A DNA stretch of 17,036 nucleotides, from NCBI GenBank assembly GCA_035293965.1, contig DATGLW010000075.1:1-17036 (forward strand), in the 5' to 3' direction. The DNA comes from DATGLW01 sp035293965 (GTDB taxonomy: Bacteria; Actinomycetota; Acidimicrobiia; Acidimicrobiales; RAAP-2). The notes beneath the pieces are model-generated. The model was not told where the DNA came from, ran no database searches, and was given only the letters and a program-made list of their open reading frames with translations. The translations under genes and the position numbers were made by a program. Of the stretch, positions 1-6,125 are shown piece after piece (positions within the stretch are counted from its first letter, which is position 1; every line of letters starts with the position of its first letter).

Positions 1-60
1 CTCGACCCGCGGACACTCGACCCGCCGACACTCGACCCGCGGACACTCGACCCGCGGACC
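1..60. repeat. 15-bp tandem repeat, four copies
   Basis: Four head-to-tail copies of a 15-bp unit (ctcgacccgcggaca) fill positions 1-15, 16-30, 31-45 and 46-60. Copy 2 has one substitution (ccgccg for ccgcgg) and copy 4 ends in c instead of a. The array touches the window edge, so the true copy number is unknown. Frame +1 reads it as a five-residue LDPRT repeat, but nothing else supports coding. Function unknown; it could be a minisatellite, a protein-binding array or the tail of a repeat-rich upstream gene. Confidence 0.85.
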
Positions 61-74
61 GCAGCTGAGGGCGC

Positions 75-146
75 GCACCGCGGCCCCGCACCGCGGCCCC
101 GCACCGCGGCCCCGCACCGCGGCCCCGCACCGCGGCCCCGCACCGC
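75..146. repeat. 13-bp tandem repeat, five and a half copies
   Basis: A second array, different in unit and period from the first, starts 15 bp after it. The 13-bp unit gcaccgcggcccc occurs five times without error from 75 to 139, and a sixth partial copy (gcaccgc) follows. Each unit contains the palindrome ccgcgg. Because 13 is not a multiple of three, the array is unlikely to be selected as protein-coding repeat. Perfect copies suggest recent expansion, or possibly an assembly-edge artefact. Confidence 0.85.
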
Positions 147-218
147 CTCGTTCGCGGTCGGCAGGCAGGGCCCTCCGTGCCGCCGCCCCCGTGCCACTTG
201 TGCCACCGGGAGCGCGAG

Positions 219-234
219 TGAAAATATGATTTCA
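219..234 (+). promoter_or_regulatory. Promoter -10 inside a TGAAA-N6-TTTCA dyad
   Basis: This is the only AT-rich patch ahead of the gene at 287. It contains TATGAT (225-230), one base from the -10 consensus, enclosed by inverted arms TGAAA (219-223) and TTTCA (230-234). A start of transcription near 237 would give a leader of about 50 nt with Shine-Dalgarno AGGGAGGT at 273-280. No good -35 is visible. The dyad over the -10 could be an operator for a repressor; that part is inference. Confidence 0.4.
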
Positions 235-286
235 GATTCGCTGGCGCGCCAGCTGGGCGCGACGGGCTCGACAGGGAGGTGGTCCC

Positions 287-1456
287 ATGCACGAGGGCAC
301 CTGGCTGCGCGACAGAGCGGCCTTCGTCGGTTTCGGCCATACGCGCTACGGCCGGCGCGGCGAGCTCGCGGCGAACGGGCCCGTCCCCCTGGTCGTCGAA
401 GCCGTCGTGAAGGCCTGCGAGGACGCAGGCGTGAGCCCGGCAGACATCGACGGGTACTGCTCGTACTCCAATGACCCCGTCGACGCAGGCACGCTCGCCA
501 GCACCTTCGGCGCGAAGGCGCTCCGGTTCACCGCCATGGGCTGGGGCGGTGGCGGTGGCGCCATGTGCGGTGCGTTCCTGTACGCGGCGATGGCGGTGGC
601 GACCGGCCAGGCAGACCTCGTGGCGGTCACCCACGTGATCGTGCAGGGCGGTGCGTTCGGGCGCCGCTGGGGGGGGATGGACCGGCCCCTTCCGCGCTTC
701 CCGCTCCTCGCGTCACCCGGGCAGAGCTTCGCCCTCGCGGCTCGCCGGCACATGCACGACTACGGCACCACGATCGACCACTTCGGCGAGGTGGCGATCA
801 ACGCCCGGCGCAACGCGGCCAACAACCCCGAAGCCCGCTTCCGCGAGGAGATCACGATGGAGGACCACCACAGCTCCCGGATGATCGCCGATCCGTTGCG
901 CCTGCTCGACTTCTGCATGGAGGGCGACTCGGGCAACTGCGTCATCCTGGCCTCTGCCGAGCGAGCGGCTGACCTCCGTCAGCCAGCCGTCCTGCTCGCC
1001 GGTGCCGCGATGGGCTCGCCCTACCGGTGGGGCATGGGCATGTTCGGGGGGAACAACATGCCGGCTGCGGACTTCGCCTCGGCCGGCCAGCGGACGGTGG
1101 CCGAGGACCTGTACCGCAATGCAGGCATGGGGCCCGAGGACGTCGACGTCGCCAACATCTACGACCACTTCACCCCCATGGTGCTCATGGGCCTCGAGGA
1201 CTTCCGCTTCGTGCCCAAGGGAGAGTCGGGTCCCTTCGTGGCCGAAGGCGGCATCCGCCGCGAAGGGAAGCTGCCGGTCAACACCCACGGGGGCAACCTG
1301 GCCGAGGTGTACAACCATGGCATGAGCCACGTGTTCGAGGCCATGCGGCAGCTCCGCGGCACCTCGTGCAACCAGGTCGACGGGGCCGAGGTCGCCCTCG
1401 TGGTGGCGGGCTCGAGCCCCTCGCCGTCGAGCGCCATGCTGCTGCGGAAAGGTTGA
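287..1456 (+). CDS. Thiolase-fold lipid-transfer protein, Ltp2-like aldolase candidate
   Basis: A 389-residue thiolase-superfamily protein of the SCP-x/lipid-transfer type. The classical thiolase active site is rebuilt. The position of the nucleophilic Cys falls in a glycine run (residues 87-91). The NEAF motif is replaced by YDHF (Y292-F295). In the NxxGG...GHP block, NTHGGN is present (332-337) but the GHP histidine aligns with Y342 (VYNHG). Two tyrosines at these places are a hallmark of Ltp2-type steroid side-chain retro-aldolases, which act with a DUF35 protein, and such a gene begins 5 nt after the stop. Likely reaction: retro-aldol cleavage of a beta-hydroxyacyl-CoA with a branched side chain; the substrate is inferred only. 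Start ATG 287 has SD AGGGAGGT with a 6-nt spacer. A non-catalytic thiolase homologue is the alternative. Confidence 0.8.
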   Translation: MHEGTWLRDRAAFVGFGHTRYGRRGELAANGPVPLVVEAVVKACEDAGVSPADIDGYCSYSNDPVDAGTLASTFGAKALRFTAMGWGGGGGAMCGAFLYAAMAVATGQADLVAVTHVIVQGGAFGRRWGGMDRPLPRFPLLASPGQSFALAARRHMHDYGTTIDHFGEVAINARRNAANNPEARFREEITMEDHHSSRMIADPLRLLDFCMEGDSGNCVILASAERAADLRQPAVLLAGAAMGSPYRWGMGMFGGNNMPAADFASAGQRTVAEDLYRNAGMGPEDVDVANIYDHFTPMVLMGLEDFRFVPKGESGPFVAEGGIRREGKLPVNTHGGNLAEVYNHGMSHVFEAMRQLRGTSCNQVDGAEVALVVAGSSPSPSSAMLLRKG

Positions 1457-1461
1457 GGACG

Positions 1462-1908
1462 ATGAGCGAGCAAGAGCGTGCCGAGCTGCCGGCGCCGGGC
1501 TGGGACCCGGTGACCACCGGCTACTGGAAGGCAGCGGGCCAAGGCAGGCTCGTCGTGCAGCGCTGCACGGCCTGCGGCGCACATCGCTGGCCGCCGGCGT
1601 GGGCCTGCTACGCGTGCCAGTCGACCGACTGGGAATGGGACGAGGTTCCGGGGACCGGCACCGTCTTCACCTACACGTGGGCCGACCAGCGGCCGGACAT
1701 GAGCACCCCGATCTACAACATCTCGGTGATCGAGCTCGACGGCACAAAGGGAGAGCCTGTCCGCATCATGACCCAGGTCCTCGACGTCGACAAGGACACC
1801 TTGCGTTGTGACCTCCCGGTCGAAGTGACCTTCGTCCCCTTCGACGACGAGGTGGCGGTCCCCATGTTCCGGCCGAGGGTCGACAGCTCGCTCCGGGGCG
1901 TACGGTAA
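1462..1908 (+). CDS. DUF35 OB-fold/zinc-ribbon acyl-CoA-binding partner protein
   Basis: A 148-residue DUF35 protein. The N-terminal rubredoxin-like zinc ribbon has two CxxC pairs (C35/C38 and C49/C52) behind a helical segment with WDPVTTGYWKAA (14-25). An OB-fold follows (about 60-148) with the typical GTGTVFTYTW and PVEVTFVPFDD strands. DUF35 proteins bind acyl-CoA and stabilise thiolase-like partners. In steroid catabolism DUF35 is often fused to a MaoC hydratase (ChsH2) and docks onto Ltp2. Here it is free-standing, without MaoC, and starts 5 nt after the Ltp2-like gene with GAGG overlapping that stop region, so the two are almost certainly co-translated partners. An upstream start would run through the preceding gene and was rejected. 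Confidence 0.88.
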   Translation: MSEQERAELPAPGWDPVTTGYWKAAGQGRLVVQRCTACGAHRWPPAWACYACQSTDWEWDEVPGTGTVFTYTWADQRPDMSTPIYNISVIELDGTKGEPVRIMTQVLDVDKDTLRCDLPVEVTFVPFDDEVAVPMFRPRVDSSLRGVR

Positions 1909-1950
1909 CGTCCCGGAGCACTGTTCGTCGCTCCAGCCGGGGGAGCCGCC

Positions 1951-2628
1951 TTGCCCATCGCCACCGTCGACGTCCTCCCACCCGATCACCTCAACACCAG
2001 CGCCTACCTGGACCTCAACGACATCGCGCGCCACTCCGCCTGGGCGCACGGCTTCATGCACGCCTGGGCGCTGTGGGCCGGCCTCGCGGCCATGGCGGCC
2101 CTGGTGGCGGGCGCGTACCTGTGGGGCCGACGGTCAGCGCGCGCCCCGCGGGTGACCAGCGCCTGCCTCCTCGCCGTGGCCGGCGCCGCGATCGGCTTCG
2201 CCGTGAACCAGGTGATCGGCCACGCCGCCGGTGAGCTCCGCCCCTACGTCACGCACCCGCACGCCCTGGTGCTGGTCGCCCGGACTTCCGACGCCTCGTT
2301 CCCCTCCGACCACGCCGTCGTGGCGGCGGCGATCGCGGTGGGCCTGTTCTTCGTGTCGTGGCGATGGGGGCTGGTGGGCTCGCTCGTCGCCCTGTTCCTC
2401 GGCTTCGCACGCGTCTACGTGGGGGCGCACTATCCCGGCGACGTGGTGGCGGGTCTCCTGCTCGGCGCGGTGATCGTCGTCATCGTCGAGCTCGTGCTGC
2501 TCCGCGTGGCGACCCGGCTGATGGAGCACCTGGTGACCACCCCGCTCGGCCCTCTGGTGCAGGCCAACGGCATCGCGCGCCGGGCGCGCCACGCGAGCAC
2601 CCCGCCCCGCGGCGACCCGTTCACCTGA
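1951..2628 (+). CDS. PAP2-family phosphatase, BcrC/undecaprenyl-diphosphatase-like
   Basis: A 225-residue membrane phosphatase. The three PAP2 signatures are present: ...LRP (R97-P98) after NQVIG, PSDH (118-121), and R154-x5-H160-x3-D164. H121 and H160 would be the acid and the nucleophile. The leading lysine of the classical Kx6RP motif is absent (Gly there), as in BcrC-type enzymes with NxxIG...RP. Hydrophobic segments lie at about 36-58, 69-90, 121-136, 140-153 and 165-186. Likely role: dephosphorylation of undecaprenyl diphosphate or a related lipid phosphate at the outer membrane face. The start is TTG with GGGGGAG 6 nt upstream; the gap from the DUF35 gene is 42 nt, so same-operon transcription is possible without an evident functional link. 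Confidence 0.82.
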   Translation: MPIATVDVLPPDHLNTSAYLDLNDIARHSAWAHGFMHAWALWAGLAAMAALVAGAYLWGRRSARAPRVTSACLLAVAGAAIGFAVNQVIGHAAGELRPYVTHPHALVLVARTSDASFPSDHAVVAAAIAVGLFFVSWRWGLVGSLVALFLGFARVYVGAHYPGDVVAGLLLGAVIVVIVELVLLRVATRLMEHLVTTPLGPLVQANGIARRARHASTPPRGDPFT

Positions 2629-2633
2629 CCCCG

Positions 2634-2663
2634 CTGCTGCCCGGCGTCGCGGGGTCGCAGCAG
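2634..2663. terminator. Hairpin between convergent genes
   Basis: CTGCTGC (2634-2640) pairs with GCAGCAG (2657-2663), and a short CCG/CGG pair can extend the stem inside the 16-nt loop. It lies just after the PAP2 stop and before the end of the opposing amidohydrolase, where a bidirectional terminator is expected. There is no T-tract, and GC-rich DNA forms such stems by chance. Confidence 0.3.
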
Positions 2664-2699
2664 GCTGGAGGCAGCAGGCTGGTGGCGAGCAGGTTGGTG
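2657..2699. repeat. Three imperfect 14-15 bp direct repeats
   Basis: Copies gcagcaggctggag (2657-2670), gcagcaggctggtg (2671-2684) and gcgagcaggttggtg (2685-2699) lie in tandem in the convergent gap. The first also supplies one arm of the neighbouring hairpin. No coding or binding role is evident; slippage repeat is the simplest reading. Confidence 0.6.
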
Positions 2700-2770
2700 G
2701 CGGCCCACGTCGGGTTGGACGCCCGCGACCAACGGGGCCTGCAAGCCGGCCGCTGCCGCGTCAGCCCCGG

Positions 2771-4477
2771 TCAGGGGGCTGGCACCTCGACCGTGGCCGT
2801 GTCGCGACCTGCCCGCAGGAGCGTGCCCGGCAGGTCGCCGGTGAGCTTGCCGCGCTCGACCACCACGCGCCCGTTCACGACGACGTGCTCGATGCCGTCG
2901 GGCTCCGAGTACAGCCTGCTCGCAGCGGCGGGCAGGTCGGTTCGGGTCGCCACGTGGCCGGGTCCGATGGTCTGGGGGTCGAAGACCACGAGATCGGCGG
3001 ACCAGCCCTCGGCGATACGCCCCCGGTCGCGGAGGCCGAAATGCCGGGCGGGCCAATCGGTGAGCAGCCTGACAGCCTCCTCGAGCCTGAGGAGGCGACG
3101 CTCCCTCACCCCTTCGGCGAGCAGCATGGTCGCGTAGGCGAACGTTGCCAGCATGTCCATGTGCGCTCCGGCATCGGAGGCGCCGAGCAGCACGTCGGGG
3201 CGCCGCCAGGTGGCAGCGCGCAGCGCCCAGCTGTCGTCGTCGTCACCCACCACCCTCGGGAGCACGACCGTGCGCAAGTCGTCGGCGATGGCCACGTCGA
3301 GCAGCGTGTCGAAGGGGCTGGTCCCACGCTCGGCCGCGATGTCGGCGATGGTCCGGCCAGCCAGGGCCGACAGCTCCGGGGCGAAGGTCTCGGCCACGAG
3401 ATGGCCGCCCCAGTCGCGCAGCTCCGCCCGCCTTGCGCCGGCGAGCTCGGCACCCCGCTGCAGCTGCAGTCTGGTGGCCGGGTCGGCGAGGGCCGCCTTG
3501 CGCTCGTCGACCGGCAGGCGGAACAGGGCGTCCCAGCCGGGCAGGGAGTCGAAGATGAAGCCGGTCCGGAGGTTGAGCCGTTGCTCCATGCGCGCCGGAA
3601 GGGTCAGTGCCCGGACCGTGGCACCCAGACGGTGGGCATGGTCCGACGCGGCGAGGTCGCAGCGAACCTCGTCGGCGCGCGCCGCCGCCACATGGAGGAT
3701 GTTCCAGTTGAGGGGCCGCCGGGCCGCGAGCGACATGGCCGCCATGCGGGCCATCTCGTCGGCCGCCCGCAGCGGTATGTACTCGAGCGTCGTGCCGGGA
3801 TGCTCAGCCACTGCCGCGCACAGCTCGAACAGCTCCACCTCGTTGGCGAAGCGCGAGGGCACCGGGTCACCCTGGCCGTCGTTGTGGGTGGCGGCGTTCG
3901 AGGACGAGAAGCCGAGCGCGCCGGCGGCCAGCGCCTCGTGGAGCACGCGCACCATCGCCTCGAGATCGGCCTCCGAGGCGGTGCCACCAACCGCACGCTC
4001 CCCCATCACCTGGCGCCGGATGGTCGAGTGACCGGCCAGGAAGCCGACGTTGGGGCCGAGCCTCCCCTCGAGGCGCGACAGGTAGCCGGCAGTATCGCGC
4101 CACGTCCAGTCCACTGCCGCCAGCAGCGTGTCGAGGGGGATGCCCTCCACCCGCGCCAGCAGGCGGACCAGGTAGTCGGCGTGGTCCGGACCGGCTTGGC
4201 CCAGCGTGAAGCCGCAGTTGCCCCCGATCATCGTCGTCACGCCATGCAGCACGGAGGGAGCGAGCCACGGGTCCCAGAGGACCTGGGCGTCGTAGTGGAC
4301 GTGGACGTCGACGAAGCCGGGCGCGACCACGAGCCCGTCGGCGTCGACGACCCGGTCGGCCCTGTCGTCGACATGACCGACCGCCACGACTCGGCCGCCC
4401 GCCACGCCGACGTCGGCACGTCGCCCCGGCAGGCCGGTGCCGTCGACCACCGTCGCCCCCCGGATGAGCAGGTCCAC
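2771..4477 (-). CDS. D-aminoacylase/N-acyl-D-amino-acid deacylase-like amidohydrolase
   Basis: A 568-residue amidohydrolase with the full D-aminoacylase architecture: N-terminal beta domain (1-50), metal-binding VDVHVHYD (H59, H61), GGNCGFT with metal-ligand candidate C88, TIM barrel to about 475 with GASDAGAHMDM (432-442, catalytic Asp candidate D435), and a C-terminal beta domain (RGRIAEGWSADLVVFDP). Likely hydrolyses an N-acyl or cyclic amide bond in the cytoplasm. It diverges from characterised D-aminoacylases where the THIRSE histidine should be: this region reads LEYIPLR (232-237), preceded by THNDGQGDPVPSR (197-209). The substrate may therefore differ. The start is GTG 4477 with only a weak SD. 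It lies alone, convergent with the PAP2 gene and divergent from the AhpD-like gene. Confidence 0.85.
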   Translation of the reverse strand: MDLLIRGATVVDGTGLPGRRADVGVAGGRVVAVGHVDDRADRVVDADGLVVAPGFVDVHVHYDAQVLWDPWLAPSVLHGVTTMIGGNCGFTLGQAGPDHADYLVRLLARVEGIPLDTLLAAVDWTWRDTAGYLSRLEGRLGPNVGFLAGHSTIRRQVMGERAVGGTASEADLEAMVRVLHEALAAGALGFSSSNAATHNDGQGDPVPSRFANEVELFELCAAVAEHPGTTLEYIPLRAADEMARMAAMSLAARRPLNWNILHVAAARADEVRCDLAASDHAHRLGATVRALTLPARMEQRLNLRTGFIFDSLPGWDALFRLPVDERKAALADPATRLQLQRGAELAGARRAELRDWGGHLVAETFAPELSALAGRTIADIAAERGTSPFDTLLDVAIADDLRTVVLPRVVGDDDDSWALRAATWRRPDVLLGASDAGAHMDMLATFAYATMLLAEGVRERRLLRLEEAVRLLTDWPARHFGLRDRGRIAEGWSADLVVFDPQTIGPGHVATRTDLPAAASRLYSEPDGIEHVVVNGRVVVERGKLTGDLPGTLLRAGRDTATVEVPAP

Positions 4478-4547
4478 GCCAACCAGTCTCCCACGTCAGG
4501 GCCCGACCGTGGGTCGCCGCCCTGCGGAGCGCGCTCGCCGGGGGACG

Positions 4548-4602
4548 CGGCAGGGGCCCCCCGGGCCCCCGAAGGCCGAGGGCGACCCTGCGGGCCCTGC
4601 CG
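4548..4602. other. Nested inverted repeats in a divergent intergenic region
   Basis: In the 207-bp gap between the divergent amidohydrolase and AhpD-like genes, CGGCAGGG (4548-4555) and CCCTGCCG (4595-4602) form an 8-bp perfect inverted repeat. A second pair, GGGGCCC (4553-4559) and GGGCCCC (4563-4569), overlaps its left arm, so the two folds are mutually exclusive. This could be regulatory or simply GC-rich chance structure. Confidence 0.3.
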
Positions 4603-4684
4603 AGCCTCCCGGGCGCCGAAGTAGCCTCGGCGGGGCAGCCGCCGGCGGCACAGGTACCGCCCGCCGCAGGAAAGGAAGCGAGCC

Positions 4685-5035
4685 ATGGGGTACGGCAGGG
4701 ACGTCCAGGAGGCCCTGCGAGAGCCGGCCCGCGCGCTGCGCGACCAGCTACCGGGCGTGCTCGAGGCCTACGCGCAGCTGCACCGCGCCGCCATGGGCCC
4801 AGGTGCGCTTGACGCCAAGACCAAGGAGCTCGTCGCGCTGGCCATCGCCGTCACCAAGCAGTGCGACGGGTGCATCGCGGCGCACGCCCGCGGCGCGGCA
4901 CGGCGGGGCGCCACCAGCGCGGAGGTGGCCGAGGCCCTCGGGGTGGCCATCATGATGAACGGGGGCCCGGGCACCGTGCACGCGCCGCGGGCCTACGCAG
5001 CGTTCCAAGAGTTCGCCGCCGAGGCAGAGCCCTGA
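4685..5035 (+). CDS. AhpD-like / carboxymuconolactone decarboxylase-family protein
   Basis: A 116-residue all-helical CMD-family protein. It carries the AhpD redox signature C60-x2-C63-x3-H67 (CDGCIAAH) after a helix ending KTKELVALAIAVTKQ, then ARGAARRGATSAEVAEALGVAIMM split over residues 68-91. The cysteine pair indicates a peroxidase or disulfide reductase rather than the decarboxylase itself. Length fits the single-domain family. The start ATG 4685 has AGGAAAGGAAG about 6 nt upstream. It is transcribed away from the D-aminoacylase-like gene; the next gene in the same direction starts 159 nt later and is probably transcribed separately. Physiological partner unknown. Confidence 0.85.
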   Translation: MGYGRDVQEALREPARALRDQLPGVLEAYAQLHRAAMGPGALDAKTKELVALAIAVTKQCDGCIAAHARGAARRGATSAEVAEALGVAIMMNGGPGTVHAPRAYAAFQEFAAEAEP

Positions 5036-5157
5036 GCGGGCACAGGGGCCAAGGTCCCAACCGGGTTGCCCCCGATGGCTGCCCAGGAGCTGGTGCGGCG
5101 GAGGGCGGTGCGGCCGCGGCTGCTCTCCAGCCGGTGGCGCGCCGCCCGCCCGTGCGC

Positions 5158-5163
5158 TATGAA
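5158..5163 (+). promoter_or_regulatory. Possible -10 element for the thioesterase gene
   Basis: TATGAA stands in an otherwise GC-rich 159-bp gap, 31 nt before ATG 5195, so transcription would begin near 5170. No convincing -35 is visible. Confidence 0.25.
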
Positions 5164-5194
5164 CGCTCGGGCACGATCCGATCGGGGGACGAAG

Positions 5195-6034
5195 ATGAGT
5201 GACCTGCCTGACCTTTTGACACTGACCGACGCGGGCGAGCGCCGCTACGAGGTGTTCCAGCCCACCGAGTCGGCCGAGGGTCGCGACGTGGTGTTCAGCG
5301 GCCAGCTTCTGGGCCAGATGATCATGGCTTCTGACCGGGCGGCCAGGGGCGAGAAGGACGTGCGGTCGATCCACGCCGTCTTCGCGCGCGCCGGCACCTA
5401 CACCAAGCCCATCGAGCTCGCCGTCGACTCGATGCACGCCGGGCGGACCTGGGCCAGCGACACGATCACGGCCACACAAGACGGCCGCCTGCTGTGCCGA
5501 GCGATCGTCCTGCTCAACGCCGTCGACCCCGATCTCATGCGTCACGGACCGGCGATGCCGTCCGACGTGCCCCAGCCCGAGGACCTCGACCCGGCGCGAG
5601 CCCAGGCCTTCCCCGGTGCAGAGGTCCGCCCGGTGCCCGGCGAGCTCACCGTCGGCGGGGTGCCCGTCGAGATGGCCTGGCATCGCTTCGAGCGGCCCCT
5701 GGGCTCCCCCGCAGCCAACCAGGCAGTGCTGATCTGGGCCACGTGCGGGAACATCATCGGCCTCGGGATGCGCCCGCACCGCGACACGGTCCGGATCCAA
5801 GATGCCCACCGCACCCTCTCCACGGGCGTCATCGGCCACACCACCCATTTCACCGAGCGCTTCGACGTGTCGCAGTGGCTCCTCATGGTCACCGAGGCGG
5901 AGATGGCGGCCACCGGGCGCGTGTACGGGGGTGGCAGGGTGTTCACGAGGGACGGCACCCTCGTGGCGGCATTCCACCAGGACGCCATGGCGAAGGCGGC
6001 CGAGGCGCCGCTCGACCCCAAGCGCTCGATGTGA
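5195..6034 (+). CDS. Acyl-CoA thioesterase II (TesB-like), double hotdog
   Basis: A 279-residue TesB-family protein with two hotdog domains. Domain 1 (about 15-110) includes VFSGQLLGQMIMASDRA (33-49) and the IHAVFARAGTYTKPIELAVD strand region (59-78). Domain 2 (about 155-265) ends in GRVYGGGRVFTRDGTLVAAF and HQDAM. It should hydrolyse acyl-CoA to acid and CoA. Of the TesB triad, Q262 is kept, but the Asp of the SLDH motif aligns with Gly in GVIGHTTHF (211-219), so catalysis may use other residues. The frame is open upstream to 5066, but ATG 5195 follows a GGGGG stretch (5184-5188) and gives the family's normal N-terminus. It converges on the MFS gene, with a strong hairpin between. Confidence 0.85.
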   Translation: MSDLPDLLTLTDAGERRYEVFQPTESAEGRDVVFSGQLLGQMIMASDRAARGEKDVRSIHAVFARAGTYTKPIELAVDSMHAGRTWASDTITATQDGRLLCRAIVLLNAVDPDLMRHGPAMPSDVPQPEDLDPARAQAFPGAEVRPVPGELTVGGVPVEMAWHRFERPLGSPAANQAVLIWATCGNIIGLGMRPHRDTVRIQDAHRTLSTGVIGHTTHFTERFDVSQWLLMVTEAEMAATGRVYGGGRVFTRDGTLVAAFHQDAMAKAAEAPLDPKRSM

Positions 6035-6040
6035 CCGCGC

Positions 6041-6084
6041 GGCGCCCGCCGCTCGCGCATGCCAGCTCGGCGCGTGCGGGCGCC
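6041..6084. terminator. Strong hairpin between convergent tesB-like and MFS genes
   Basis: GGCGCCCGC (6041-6049) and GCGGGCGCC (6076-6084) form a perfect 9-bp stem. Inside it CGCGC (6054-6058) pairs with GCGCG (6070-6074), separated by a small internal loop, so about 14 pairs stack. It begins 7 nt after the tesB-like stop and lies 42 nt from the end of the opposing MFS gene. This position fits a bidirectional terminator; no T-tract follows, as is common in actinobacteria. Confidence 0.5.
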
Positions 6085-6125
6085 GGCGGCCGCGAACGGT
6101 CGTCCCCTCGCACCAGTCCGGCCGG

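Noticed and set aside
1..474. Frame +1 is open from the first base to 474, reading the 15-bp array as an LDPRT repeat.
   Set aside because: The frame runs across a 13-bp array with no periodic meaning and 187 bp into the well-supported gene at 287; Arg/Pro-rich composition is that of chance frames in GC-rich DNA.
4553..4569. GGGGCCC/GGGCCCC considered as a terminator or attachment site.
   Set aside because: It lies between divergent genes where no terminator is needed, the loop is only 3 nt, and there is no integrase or flanking duplication.
2885..4624. A 579-codon plus-strand open frame opposite the D-aminoacylase-like gene.
   Set aside because: It is antisense to a gene with clear metal motifs, and its His/Gln/Gly/Arg-rich translation shows no domain.
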